Assembly: GCA_964355675.1 (NCBI GenBank)
Contig: CAYHEC010000017.1
Coordinates: forward strand, 17,879-81,878
Source of the DNA: CAMBDS01 sp964355675
GTDB lineage: Bacteria; Electryoneota; AABM5-125-24; Hatepunaeales; Hatepunaeaceae
Direction of reading: 5' to 3'
Length of the DNA stretch: 64,000 nucleotides
The stretch's first letter is position 1. The number at the start of each line of letters is the position of its first letter. A program made the translations under genes and the position numbers. Shown in pieces: positions 41,162 to 51,690 of the stretch. The notes under the pieces are model-generated. The model worked only from the letters and a program-made list of their open reading frames with translations, had not been told where the DNA came from and did no database searches.

Positions 41162-42699
41162 GTAGCCGTGAGACCATACTGATCCTTGATTTTGGATCAC
41201 AATATACCCAACTCATTGCCAGGCGCTGTCGGGAAGAAGGGGTCTTCAGTCGTATCGAGTCGTGGGATTGGGCGCTTGAAGAGATCAAGAACCTGAAGCC
41301 TGTAGGGATAATCCTTTCGGGAGGCCCCAACAGTGTCTATGAAGAAGGATCGCCGGTCAGGTGGGATGATCTTATCGGGCTCGGCATCCCGATTCTCGGT
41401 ATCTGCTATGGCCTGCAGGTGATGATGTTGCGGGAAGGAGGGGTCATCGAAGCGGCTCACAAGCGGGAATATGGTCGCGCCCGAATCACCATACATTCTC
41501 AATCACGTTTGTTTCAGGGCGTCGAAGCGCTTCAACCGGTCTGGATGAGTCATGGCGATCATACCACAAAACTTGCCGACGGTTGGGTTCAGCTCGCCAC
41601 CAGCGATTCCGGGATTATTGCCGCGGTCGAAGACGCCAAAAGGAACTTCTATGGAGTTCAATTCCACCCTGAGGTCAGCCACACTCCTGCGGGTGATAAA
41701 ATTCTCCGCAACTTTCTCTACGATATCTGTCAAGCCAAAGGCGGATGGAGTATGCGCTCCTACAGTGATGAGGCAACCGACCAGATCGCTCGCAGTATCG
41801 GTTCCAATGGCGTTATTTGCGCCTTATCCGGAGGAGTTGATTCTTCGGTAGCCGCAACTCTGGTGCATAAGGTCGCCGGAGATCGCTTGCGCTGTGTTTT
41901 TGTCAATAACGGCGTTCTACGCAAGAATGAAGCCGCTGAAGTGGAGTCGATTTTCAAGCCCCGTTTCAACGACTCATTGATCACGATTGACGCCTCCGAC
42001 GACTTTTTCGCCGATCTTGCTGGAATAACTGATCCTGAGCTGAAACGGAAGACGATCGGCGGAAGATTCATCCAGGTGTTTGAGAAAGAGGCAAAACAAT
42101 TTGCAGATGCTAAATTCCTCGTTCAAGGCACTATTTACCCCGACGTAGTTGAATCTTCCTCTTCAAAAGGTCCGGCAAAAATCATAAAAACTCATCATAA
42201 TGTTGGGGGTCTGCCTGAGAAGCTGGGGTTGAAACTGGTCGAGCCGTTGCGTGACCTTTTCAAGGATGAGGTGCGCCAGCTTGGGCGCGAATTGGGCTTG
42301 CCAGAGTCTATGCTGATGCGGCATCCTTTCCCGGGGCCCGGGCTTGCCGTGCGTATTCTTGGCGAGGTTACTCGCGAGTCAGTTCACATACTACAACAGG
42401 CAGACGCAATTTTTATCGAAGAGCTTCGAGAAGCGGACTGGTATTCAAAGGTTTCGCAGGCATTCGCTGTACTTTTACCGATCAAGGCGGTCGGGGTAAT
42501 GGGCGATAATCGAACCTACGAACAGGTCATTGCGCTCAGATCCGTCGATACTCGCGATTTCATGACCGCAGACTTCTCGCCTTTGCCACACGAACTTCTT
42601 GCCAGAGTAGCTTCGCGGATTGCCAACACGGTGCGGGGCGTCAACCGCGTCGTCTATGACGTGACGTCGAAACCGCCCGCCACGGTGGAGTGGGAGTAA
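41158..42699 (+). CDS. guaA: GMP synthase (glutamine-hydrolysing)
   Basis: 513 residues. TTG 41158 is chosen because GAAAGG lies at a normal distance, and it overlaps the surE stop (TTGA). The TTG at 41149 is also in frame. N-terminal glutamine amidotransferase with catalytic Cys in LGICYGLQVMM and His/Glu in FHPEVSHT, then the ATP pyrophosphatase with LSGGVDSSVAATL and the dimerisation domain ending in TVEWE. It aminates XMP to GMP. Confidence 0.97.
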   Translation: MSSRETILILDFGSQYTQLIARRCREEGVFSRIESWDWALEEIKNLKPVGIILSGGPNSVYEEGSPVRWDDLIGLGIPILGICYGLQVMMLREGGVIEAAHKREYGRARITIHSQSRLFQGVEALQPVWMSHGDHTTKLADGWVQLATSDSGIIAAVEDAKRNFYGVQFHPEVSHTPAGDKILRNFLYDICQAKGGWSMRSYSDEATDQIARSIGSNGVICALSGGVDSSVAATLVHKVAGDRLRCVFVNNGVLRKNEAAEVESIFKPRFNDSLITIDASDDFFADLAGITDPELKRKTIGGRFIQVFEKEAKQFADAKFLVQGTIYPDVVESSSSKGPAKIIKTHHNVGGLPEKLGLKLVEPLRDLFKDEVRQLGRELGLPESMLMRHPFPGPGLAVRILGEVTRESVHILQQADAIFIEELREADWYSKVSQAFAVLLPIKAVGVMGDNRTYEQVIALRSVDTRDFMTADFSPLPHELLARVASRIANTVRGVNRVVYDVTSKPPATVEWE

Positions 42700-42701
42700 T
42701 T

Positions 42702-44603
42702 TTGAAAAGAGGCAAAGGTTTTCAGCAGGGTGAGGACACCCTGCCGCATCACGAAAGACAACCTGTTGCAGGGTGTCTTCACCATGCAAAAATTCCAATC
42801 AATCGACTGGTTGCAGGGTGTCTTCACCCTGCAACAGTTGCAATTCTAATTGTGATTCTTTCAGCTAGTTCTCTCACTGTTTTTGCCGCCAAACCCGATC
42901 CAGAACGAGAAGCCGCATTCGATTTGGTAGTCAAATCCTATGAAGCCAAAAACTGGGAAGAGACGACATTATTGATCGACCGGTTTCTGAACAAATACCC
43001 TCACTCAGATCACGAAGCAAGTCTTTTAATGTTGTCTGCTGAAAGTAATGTCAAGTTGCGTAAGTTAGAGAAAGCAGACGCGCTGGCTTCTCAAGTTATT
43101 CTTCAGTTTCCTGAAATGAAACATATCGGTCGGGCAAGACTGACTCTTGGCGAGAGCGCGCTTTTGGCAGGTGATTGGGAAAAGGGAGAACTCAATCTTT
43201 CTTGGGTAGTAAGTTTCAGCGATGACCAGAGCGCTATCGCCGTCGCTCGTGAACGATTGGGCGAACTTCATGCTTTCCTGAAGATGCAAGAGAAAGCCAG
43301 TCAACCATTCGGTGTGGCGGACAGCTGTCCCCCTAACCTGAAGGTAGCGCTAATTTTGCCGATGACAGGCGCGTTGGCGAACGATGCACAGAATTTTTTA
43401 ACCGGATTTCGCTCTTGTTGGAATACATCATCGCTTCCTGATCCACTTCTATTTGATAGCGAAAATAATTCGGTAAAAGCGGTCAGACTTTTTGGCGAAG
43501 TCGCGCGTGAGTACCATCCTTGGGTAGTAGTGGGGGGATTTTCTGTTTCTGATGCTACCGGACTCGCGGCATACTCGCAATCTATCCGGGTACCGTTCCT
43601 GACAACAACCTGCGGCGATGACGGGCTGGCATCGGTAAGTTCATTTGCCATACAAGGTCGAGCGGATTATGGCGGCTTGGGAGCGGCGCTGGGGAGATTT
43701 GCAGCATTGAATATGGGACTGCATAACCTTGCCATATTCTACGTCGATAATATTAGCGGTCGTCGGATGGCAGTAGAGTTTCGTGAGCAAGCTGAATTGA
43801 ATGGAAGCAAGATTCAGGCGGAAGTTGCGTTTTATCCGGGCACGATTGACTATTCGAAGAATCTTCTTCAGCTTAAAAGCTCTTTTCTTCGACAAAATTT
43901 TGATGATTCTTTAAATGCCGAATATACAACTTACGGACGACTCTTCTTGAGTGACGCAATTTATGTTCCGCAAGGGAAGGATGTTAATCGTCAGGAAATT
44001 CCATCGAATGACGATGGTGCAATGGCAGGAGGCGTCAGTCTATCCAGTAAATTCCTTGATTCTCTTTGGTTTTCTGATCATCGGACGCGCCGCTGGACAA
44101 ATGAGAGCTCGCAAGATATTGACTCAGCGGCGATTGAGCTACCAAACCTTGATGGGATTTTCGTGGTTATCGAGCCGGGGACAATCGAAATGATTGCGCC
44201 ACAGCTTACCCGTTACAGGCTTAACCATCAGTTATTTGGCAACGAATGTTGGGATGATCGTGATGCTCTTAGGAAAGTTCAATCTTACATCAATGGCATC
44301 GTATTTGTCAATCCTCTTGCCTCGGCGAACGATTCCGCGCTTTTGACTATGACTTCGATTGCCATATCTCAAGGTGAGAAAAGTGCCAGCCGGTACCACT
44401 TTGCAGGCGAGCGCGCCGCAAGGATCGTGGAGGAGGCTGTAAAACGATCAAAATCTCCTGAGGGATTTCGTGATGCTATCACCACGTTGAATGCGATTCC
44501 TACTATGTCGGGCAAGGTGACATTTGTGAAGGAAGAGAGAGTTGCGCGCTCTCAATCGCTTATATTATTTAAAGATGGCAGTTTCATCACGGTCGGAGAG
44601 TGA
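42702..44603 (+). CDS. LpoA-like/periplasmic ligand-binding protein with TPR and repeat-derived N-terminus
   Basis: 633 residues from TTG 42702 (GGGAG 5 bases upstream, 2 bases after guaA stop). Residues ~45-62 (ATVAILIVILSASSLTVFA) form a signal segment, so the first ~44 residues are an unusually long leader. They are encoded by three palindromes and contain VAGCLHHA and VAGCLHPA. TPR-like helices (~70-200) are followed by a type I periplasmic binding fold (LKVALILPMTGALANDAQ..., Peripla_BP_6-like) to the end. This order recalls LpoA, which activates peptidoglycan synthases, or branched-amino-acid receptors. No ABC transporter is adjacent. Confidence 0.75.
   Translation: MKRGKGFQQGEDTLPHHERQPVAGCLHHAKIPINRLVAGCLHPATVAILIVILSASSLTVFAAKPDPEREAAFDLVVKSYEAKNWEETTLLIDRFLNKYPHSDHEASLLMLSAESNVKLRKLEKADALASQVILQFPEMKHIGRARLTLGESALLAGDWEKGELNLSWVVSFSDDQSAIAVARERLGELHAFLKMQEKASQPFGVADSCPPNLKVALILPMTGALANDAQNFLTGFRSCWNTSSLPDPLLFDSENNSVKAVRLFGEVAREYHPWVVVGGFSVSDATGLAAYSQSIRVPFLTTTCGDDGLASVSSFAIQGRADYGGLGAALGRFAALNMGLHNLAIFYVDNISGRRMAVEFREQAELNGSKIQAEVAFYPGTIDYSKNLLQLKSSFLRQNFDDSLNAEYTTYGRLFLSDAIYVPQGKDVNRQEIPSNDDGAMAGGVSLSSKFLDSLWFSDHRTRRWTNESSQDIDSAAIELPNLDGIFVVIEPGTIEMIAPQLTRYRLNHQLFGNECWDDRDALRKVQSYINGIVFVNPLASANDSALLTMTSIAISQGEKSASRYHFAGERAARIVEEAVKRSKSPEGFRDAITTLNAIPTMSGKVTFVKEERVARSQSLILFKDGSFITVGE
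42725..42834. repeat. Three CAGGGTG/CACCCTG palindromes in the 5' coding region
   Basis: GCAGGGTGAGGACACCCTGC (42725-42744), TTGCAGGGTG..CACCATGCAA (42766-42789) and TTGCAGGGTG..CACCCTGCAA (42811-42834). The last two start 45 bp apart and give the VAGCLHxA peptides. Confidence 0.85.
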
Positions 44604-44654
44604 TTTCCTTTGCAATCGCATCTGATACCGAATCGTTGCATGAGCCTATAATAT

Positions 44655-44786
44655 GAGTCTGTTGAAAAAGTCCATGCGAGGCCAAGCGGACGCCCTCGTC
44701 CGCTCTTTCACTGTGCTTGATATAACGGCGGACGAGGGCGTCCGCCTGGACATTTTCGCATATTATTTGACTTTTTCAACAGACTC
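44655..44786. mobile_element. MITE-like element at the uppP start (132 bp)
   Basis: Perfect 18-bp terminal inverted repeats GAGTCTGTTGAAAAAGTC (44655-44672) and complement (44769-44786), direct repeat AATAT (44650-44654, 44787-44791). The interior holds a dual-hairpin module (44686-44703 and 44728-44745). Its right-hand target copy supplies the AT of the uppP ATG at 44790. Confidence 0.85.
44686..44745. repeat. Dual-hairpin module (copy A)
   Basis: GCGGACGCCCTCGTCCGC and GCGGACGAGGGCGTCCGC with 42 bp between starts. The spacer contains TGTGCTTGATA, close to TGTGCTTGAAT in copy B. Confidence 0.85.
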
Positions 44787-44789
44787 AAT

Positions 44790-45618
44790 ATGACAATTCT
44801 CCAGAGCGTTACACTGGGCATCGTCCAAGGTTTGACAGAGTTTCTGCCAATCAGCAGTACCGCTCATCTGCGAATTATGCCTGCCCTTTTCGGCTGGGAC
44901 GATCCGGGCGCCGCATTTACTGCTGTGATCCAGCTCGGAACGCTTGTCGCAGTGTTACTTTACTTCTGGAGAGACATCGTTAGAATTTGCCTGAGCGTTG
45001 GTAAATGCCTTGTTTCTGGAAATCCTCTAAAGGAATTCGATGCCCGTCTGGGCTGGATGATAGCAGTCGGAACTGTGCCAATCGTAATTTTTGGCATAAT
45101 GTTTAAGGATTTAATCTCAACCTCACTTCGTTCGCTGTACGTCATATCCGGTTCGATGATACTGTTGGCATTACTTCTTAATATTGCCGAGCTTGTGATG
45201 AAGAATCGACTGCGCAAGGGTGTTCCACTCAAAACGATGGAAGGCCTGTCCTGGTGGGATGCTATTTTGATCGGACTGGCGCAGGCGGTTGCATTAATAC
45301 CTGGATCTTCAAGGTCTGGGACGACGATCACCGGTGGGCTTTTTTTAGGAATGGATCGCGAGACAGCCGCTCGTTTTTCCTTTTTGCTCTCTTTGCCTTC
45401 AGTCTTTGCCGCAGGAATATATGAAATTATTAAAGAGCACGAGGCTTTGCTGTCGATGCAGATAGGATTGCCGAGTATTATTGTTGCGTCGCTGGTGTCC
45501 GGAATTGTTGGATATGCTTCAATTTCCTTTCTACTTAGCTATTTAAAAAAGCATTCTACTTATTTGTTTATAATTTACCGGATTGTTGCCGGGATCGTTT
45601 TACTCATTTTGTTGACTA

Positions 45619-45641
<23 letters not shown>
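44790..45641 (+). CDS. uppP: Undecaprenyl-diphosphatase UppP
   Basis: 283 residues, eight membrane helices. Family motifs are LPISSTAHLRI near the N-terminus (residues ~20-30) and PGSSRSGTTITGG in the middle. It recycles undecaprenyl diphosphate for peptidoglycan, LPS and surface polysaccharide synthesis, consistent with the glycosyltransferases downstream. The start codon lies at the right boundary of an inserted element, so the original 5' leader is now 130+ bp away. The next gene overlaps by 23 bases. Confidence 0.95.
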
Positions 45642-46763
<1,122 letters not shown>

Positions 46764-46767
<4 letters not shown>

Positions 46768-48179
46768 AAATGGGGAAGAGCCTGCTTTGGTTGGGAGCTT
46801 TTGCGATGGTCGTCGATGGAATTGCTCTTTTCGGTGGGACGATCATTGCCTATTACCTTCGATTCAACTCCCCGGTCACCGAGATAATTCCTATAGTAAC
46901 AGCTCTTCCACCGTTTGGGTGGTATTTTCGACTGGCCATAATATTTACTATATTAACTTTGATCCTCTTGACTTCGGCAGGGTTCTATCGGTTTCCTCGC
47001 GCGGAAAGTAACTTGGATGATCTGTTTGGGGTGGGGAAGAGATTTTTTGTCTCGTTTACGTTGTTACTTGCCGGGCTTTTCTTTTACCGCGGAGCCTCCT
47101 TTTCTCGATTAACAATGACGACACTGTTCTTGATCAGCGGTCTTGGCCTTATTCTATCAAGACTTTTAGGAAGATCGATTCGGGTTCGTCTTTATCAAAG
47201 CGGAAAGGTCTGCCGCCGGGCCGCGCTGGTGGGAACTGGAGGGCAGGTTGAAGGAATGATTCACCGGATCAAAACGCATCCCGAATATGGTTTGAAGATC
47301 ACCGGTTTTATTGGTTCCAGACCAAATTCTGATGGAAGCCACCAAATTGAGTTGCCAGATCTTGGATCATTGGAAAATGCTGGGCGTATAATAAATGATC
47401 ACTCTCTCGACGTCCTTGTCATATCCAGTTCTGCGCAAGGTATAGACCCTCTACCGATCCTTGCTCGAGCATGTTACGGAGTAAATGTAGAATTTCTTTA
47501 TCTTCCCGATCTTGAAGGAGATCGACCACTTCCCAGGCGGGTGGTCGATATTGGCGGCGTACCTCTCTGGTTACTTCGAGACGTTCCTTTCACCGGCTGG
47601 GAAGGGATGGTGAAAAGAACCTTCGACATTATATTCTCAGGTGGGATGTTAGTAGTAATTTCTCCTGTCATGTTACTACTTGCTCTGATTGTCAAAATGA
47701 ACAGCCACGGCCCAATATTTTACCGGCAAAGGCGGGTTGGTCTGGATGGAGCTGTTTTTGAATGCATTAAATTCCGTTCGATGCGCCTCGACGCCGAAAG
47801 CGCATCAGGTCCAATTTGGGCAAGTGAAGGCGACTCGCGAGTTACGAGCGTCGGAAAATTTCTGCGTCGCTGGAGCCTTGATGAACTGCCCCAGCTCTGG
47901 AACATCATCAAGGGCGATATGAGCCTTGTTGGACCAAGGCCTGAGCGCCCGGAATTTGTGAAACAGTTTGCCGAACGGATCGAAGGCTATCACGAGCGCC
48001 ACAGGGTTCGATCCGGATTAACCGGCTGGGCGCAAGTGAATGGTTTGCGAGGAAATGTTCCGATTGAGGAGAGAACTCAATATGACCGACATTATGTCGA
48101 GAATTGGTCCTTGGGACTTGATCTGAAAATTTTGATTATGACCTTCGTGGCTGTGATCAAAGGCGAAAATTCCTATTAG
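46764..48179 (+). CDS. Polyprenyl glycosylphosphotransferase (WbaP/WcaJ type)
   Basis: 471 residues from ATG 46764 (ATGA overlap). An in-frame ATG at 46731 inside the previous gene is less likely. Four N-terminal helices, a central Rossmann-like domain (~145-250), another helix, then the bacterial sugar transferase domain with KFRSMRLDAE, SLDELPQLWNIIKGDMSLVGPRPERPEF and the terminal YDRHYVENWSLGLDLKIL. It transfers a sugar-1-phosphate to undecaprenyl phosphate and starts glycan assembly at the membrane. Substrate recycling is by UppP encoded two genes upstream. Confidence 0.92.
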
Positions 48180-48188
48180 ATTGATATC

Positions 48189-48217
48189 TTGGCGGGCGGG
48201 TTAAAGCCCCCTCCATG
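48189..48217. repeat. Palindromic repeat, GGCGGG/CCCTCC, degenerate
   Basis: TTGGCGGGCGGGTTAAAGCC and CCCTCCATG, a degenerate family member. Confidence 0.65.
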
Positions 48218-48248
48218 AACACAATAAAATGAATAACTTGATACTACT

Positions 48249-49040
48249 ATGAGACCAATTATTTCCGGGAAGGGATGGATAAGCATCTACCGAATTCTTT
48301 CCATTATTTTGACCATTACTATCATTCCACTCAACACCTTCGCCGAATCGGCGACTAAACTTCCGTTCAAGGTTGGCGAAAGACTGAAATTCAAGATATA
48401 TTTTGAATTTGTTCTCGGTGGCGAAGCGAGAATGGAAGTCGAGGGAGTTGAGAAAATCGACGGACATGATTGTCTTAGGATAGTTTCAGAAGCGAAATCA
48501 ACCCGGACTGTCGATAATTTTTATAAGGTTCGCGACAAGATATCGTCTTGGCGGGACATAAAAAGTGGATTCTCGAGACTATACACCAAAACGACTCGCG
48601 AGGGAAAATACAAAGACGATAAGAAAGTCGAGTATTTTCCTGAAAAAAATCGTCTTGTCCTGACTCGAAAAGCCGATGCGCTTCCGGAAACTCTTGAGCT
48701 TGATCAACCTGTTTACGACGTACTTGCGGCATTCTACCAGGTAAGGCTTCTTAATCTGGAGGTTGGCAAGTCTGTCTTTATCGAAATGCACGACATCGAC
48801 AAACGCTATCCTTTGGAGGTTAAGGTAATTGGTCTGGAACATGTTGAAGTCCCTGCCGGGAATTTCGACTGTGTCGTGATTGAACCGATGTTACAATCAT
48901 CTGGTATTTTTCGAAAGGAAGGATCATTGCAGATCTGGCTGACGGATGATGAATATCACATGCCCGTTCTGATGAAAAGCAAGCTGTACTTCGGACGGGT
49001 TTGGGCGAAGCTGTCTGATTATAAAAGGGGCGGCGAATGA
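48249..49040 (+). CDS. DUF3108-family exported protein
   Basis: 263 residues with a signal peptide (~1-33). The mature part follows the DUF3108 pattern: LPFKVGERLKFKIYFEFVLGGEARMEVEG, DNFYKVRDKISSWRD, FSRLYTKTTREGKYKDDKKVEYF, YDVLAAFYQVRLLNLEVGKSV, and EVPAGNFDCVVIEPMLQSSGIF. Function of the family is not known, but the fold is all-beta and envelope-located. It lies between the glycan genes and hldD. Confidence 0.82.
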   Translation: MRPIISGKGWISIYRILSIILTITIIPLNTFAESATKLPFKVGERLKFKIYFEFVLGGEARMEVEGVEKIDGHDCLRIVSEAKSTRTVDNFYKVRDKISSWRDIKSGFSRLYTKTTREGKYKDDKKVEYFPEKNRLVLTRKADALPETLELDQPVYDVLAAFYQVRLLNLEVGKSVFIEMHDIDKRYPLEVKVIGLEHVEVPAGNFDCVVIEPMLQSSGIFRKEGSLQIWLTDDEYHMPVLMKSKLYFGRVWAKLSDYKRGGE

Positions 49041-49068
49041 GAGAGATTTCCTTCAGGCTGATGGCAAA

Positions 49069-50040
49069 ATGAACGAACGATTCATTGTCACGGGAGGAGC
49101 CGGTTTTATCGGAAGCAATCTTGTTAAAGCGTTGAATGAACGGGGTTGCGAGGAGATAATTGTCGTCGATCATCTAAATCATCCGAAGAAACAACAAAAC
49201 CTCGATCAACTCCGATATGGCGATTACTTCGATAAGACAGAATTCATGGCGATGATTTGCTCGAATAAGGTTTCACCTGTGAGCGGCGTCTTTCACATGG
49301 GGGCATGTAGTTCGACTACCGAAACGGATTCTTCATATCTTGACAAAAATAACTTTCTCTATACGAAGGAGTTATGTGATTGGGCTCTGAAAGCCGGAGC
49401 TCGCTTTGTTTATGCTTCAAGTGCCGCAACTTATGGTGATGGTTCGAGGGGATATAGCGATGACGATAATCTTACACCTTCGCTCGAACCTCTAAACCTC
49501 TATGGTAAATCGAAGCAGAAATTCGATCTGTGGGCGCTGGAAACCGGTGTAGTGCGTCAAATCGCCGGGTTGAAGTATTTCAATGTATATGGGCCGGGTG
49601 AAGATCATAAAGGTGAGATGCGTTCACTGGTAAACAAAGCCTATGCGCAAGTTATAAGCGAAGGTAAAATCAAACTTTTCAAATCCTATCGCCCCAATTT
49701 CGGTAATGGTGAACAGACGCGCGATTTTGTGTATGTCGATGACGCCGTCGCCGCAACTCTCTATTTCTACTACAATCCTGGTCGCTCAGGCATTTTCAAC
49801 TGCGGAACTGGGAAGGCTCGGAGCTGGATCGACCTTGCCAAGGCGCTCTTTGATGCAATGAGGAAGCCTACCCGGATAGAATTTATTGATATGCCAGAGT
49901 ATATTCGAGAGAAATACCAATACCATACTCAAGCAGACACCTCAAAACTTCGCAACTGCGGATTCACTACCCCATTTCAATCGATTGAGGCTGGCGTCAG
50001 AAAATATGTTGTTGATTATCTGAGTCACCAAGATATTTAG
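49069..50040 (+). CDS. hldD: ADP-L-glycero-D-manno-heptose 6-epimerase
   Basis: 323 residues. NAD(P) motif TGGAGFIGSNLV at the N-terminus, GACSSTTETDSSYLDKNNF (the HldD-type loop), and catalytic YxxxK as LYGKSKQKFD. FGNGEQTRDFVYVDDAV and the C-terminal KLRNCGFTTPFQSIEAGVRKYVVDYL complete the family pattern. It converts ADP-D-glycero-heptose to the L form used in LPS core. Together with lpxC this shows an LPS-bearing outer membrane. Confidence 0.95.
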   Translation: MNERFIVTGGAGFIGSNLVKALNERGCEEIIVVDHLNHPKKQQNLDQLRYGDYFDKTEFMAMICSNKVSPVSGVFHMGACSSTTETDSSYLDKNNFLYTKELCDWALKAGARFVYASSAATYGDGSRGYSDDDNLTPSLEPLNLYGKSKQKFDLWALETGVVRQIAGLKYFNVYGPGEDHKGEMRSLVNKAYAQVISEGKIKLFKSYRPNFGNGEQTRDFVYVDDAVAATLYFYYNPGRSGIFNCGTGKARSWIDLAKALFDAMRKPTRIEFIDMPEYIREKYQYHTQADTSKLRNCGFTTPFQSIEAGVRKYVVDYLSHQDI

Positions 50041-50045
50041 ATATG

Positions 50046-50077
50046 CTTGGAGGGCGGGATTAATCCCGCCCTCCATG
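50046..50077. repeat. Palindromic repeat, GGAGGGCGGG family
   Basis: Arms GGAGGGCGGGATT/AATCCCGCCCTCC, nearly identical to 8641-8670. Confidence 0.9.
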
Positions 50078-50213
50078 TACCATAATCTTAGCATACGCCT
50101 AAAAATTCAGTGTTCATTAGTTATATTATTCACTTATTCACTCCGCTTGCTTTTTTGCCTATTCATGGCTACGTTATTATAATGAGAGATATTCCAAAAC
50201 GGATCAATTCCCA

Positions 50214-51689
50214 ATGAAGAGTCCCCGCATCCTTTCGGCGGTCATTATCGCCGCCTTTTCGATAATTATTCCATTGTTTTCACAAGCTGATGAAGTGAAC
50301 TCGATGCCCGAGATCAAGGACTTTACCGGAGAATCCAATCCCGGGGTTATGACTCAGGTCGAGTTAAAGTGGAACCTGTCCGGAATTGCTCCCGAGCGAG
50401 CCCAACTCAAGCTCTATCGCATCGGAGTTGTCACTGACACTCTTCTGATTGCTGAACTGCCAGGGACGACTCAAAAATTTATCACTCCGGGCGATCCGGG
50501 AGTGTTGTCAATGAATTTTTTGCTGGTCGCGTTTGATGCCGGCGTAACGGTAGCATCTTCTTCAACAAAGGCTCCCATAGCTCACCAAGGGGTGATTGGC
50601 GCACTTCGAGGAACTGACTCCCCTAATGATGCAGGCGGCGTCATCGATCTCGATTGGAGTTCACCTGATAATCAATCATTATTCACCGAATATAGAATTT
50701 ATCGGAATACTGTGGGGCAGGGAAATTGGGAGCTTATCGGTAGCGTGGCTGGCGCTACTCCGTCCTTTTCTGATGTAACGGGCGTCAAAGGGATTCCATA
50801 TAATTACATGGTTCGGGGATATCGCCATGGTGAGATATTCGAGTCGAAACCGGTGATGAATCTTGTCAGCGAGGCTTCGTGGTTTAATTGGGGGAAGATC
50901 AATCTACTTTTAATCGCGGTGATTGTACTGACTGCGATTATCTGGTATGTAGCCAGATCGGGCAATGGCAAGGTCCACTATATCAGGAAGATCGCCGGCC
51001 TGCAAGCGGTAGAAGAAGCCGTCGGAAGAGCTACCGAGATGGGCAGATCCGTTTTATTTGTTCCGGGCATTCAAGACCTTGACGATGTGCAAACTATTGC
51101 CGGTTTGACCATTCTCGGCTCGGTTGCAAAAATGACTGCCCAGTACGAGACCCGCCTTGACGTGCCAGTATCGAGATCGTTGGTGATGTCGAACGGCAGA
51201 GAGGTTGTCAAGCAGGCTTACATGGCGGTTGGCCGACCTGATTTTTATAACGAGAACATTGTTCACTATGTCACCGACGAGCAGTTCGGGTACGTTGCGG
51301 CTATCGACGGGATTATGGTAAGGGAGAAACCGGCGGCATGTTTCTATATGGGGGCGTTCTTTGCCGAGTCGTTGATTCTTGCCGAAACTGGCAATCATGT
51401 CGGAGCTATTCAGATTGCCGGAACTGCCATGCCGACGCAGTTACCCTTCTTCGTTGCGGCGTGTGACTATACGCTGATAGGTGAGGAGCTTTTCGCCGCC
51501 TCAGCCTATCTGTCGAAGGACGCATCGGCGATAGCATCACTGCGCGGTCAGGACGTCGGGAAGCTATTGGCGATGTTTTCGATCATTATTGGAGTCGTCT
51601 CTACGACAGTGGCAAGCATTTCGGGTGGGACAGGTATATTTGCGAAGCTGTCGGATGCGTGGTTAAGGCTGTTTGCGCTGAATTTTTAA
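50214..51689 (+). CDS. Membrane protein with fibronectin III-like and DUF6754-like domains
   Basis: 491 residues. Signal peptide (~1-25), two fibronectin-III-like beta domains (~30-215, YRIYRNTVGQGNWELIGS), a membrane helix (~228-247), then a conserved domain: KIAGLQAVEEAVGRATEMGRSVLFVPG, REVVKQAYMAVGRPDFY, REKPAACFYMGAFFAESLILAETG and TQLPFFVAACDYTLIGEELFAASAYL. The gene at 60566 carries a close paralogue of this last domain. I recall the domain as DUF6754; unverified. A C-terminal hydrophobic stretch follows. Function unknown. Confidence 0.75.
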   Translation: MKSPRILSAVIIAAFSIIIPLFSQADEVNSMPEIKDFTGESNPGVMTQVELKWNLSGIAPERAQLKLYRIGVVTDTLLIAELPGTTQKFITPGDPGVLSMNFLLVAFDAGVTVASSSTKAPIAHQGVIGALRGTDSPNDAGGVIDLDWSSPDNQSLFTEYRIYRNTVGQGNWELIGSVAGATPSFSDVTGVKGIPYNYMVRGYRHGEIFESKPVMNLVSEASWFNWGKINLLLIAVIVLTAIIWYVARSGNGKVHYIRKIAGLQAVEEAVGRATEMGRSVLFVPGIQDLDDVQTIAGLTILGSVAKMTAQYETRLDVPVSRSLVMSNGREVVKQAYMAVGRPDFYNENIVHYVTDEQFGYVAAIDGIMVREKPAACFYMGAFFAESLILAETGNHVGAIQIAGTAMPTQLPFFVAACDYTLIGEELFAASAYLSKDASAIASLRGQDVGKLLAMFSIIIGVVSTTVASISGGTGIFAKLSDAWLRLFALNF

Positions 51690-51690
51690 G

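Noticed and set aside
44650..44792. Promoter or attenuator of uppP
   Set aside because: The symmetrical ends and AATAT duplication fit an inserted element better. Any regulatory role would be secondary.
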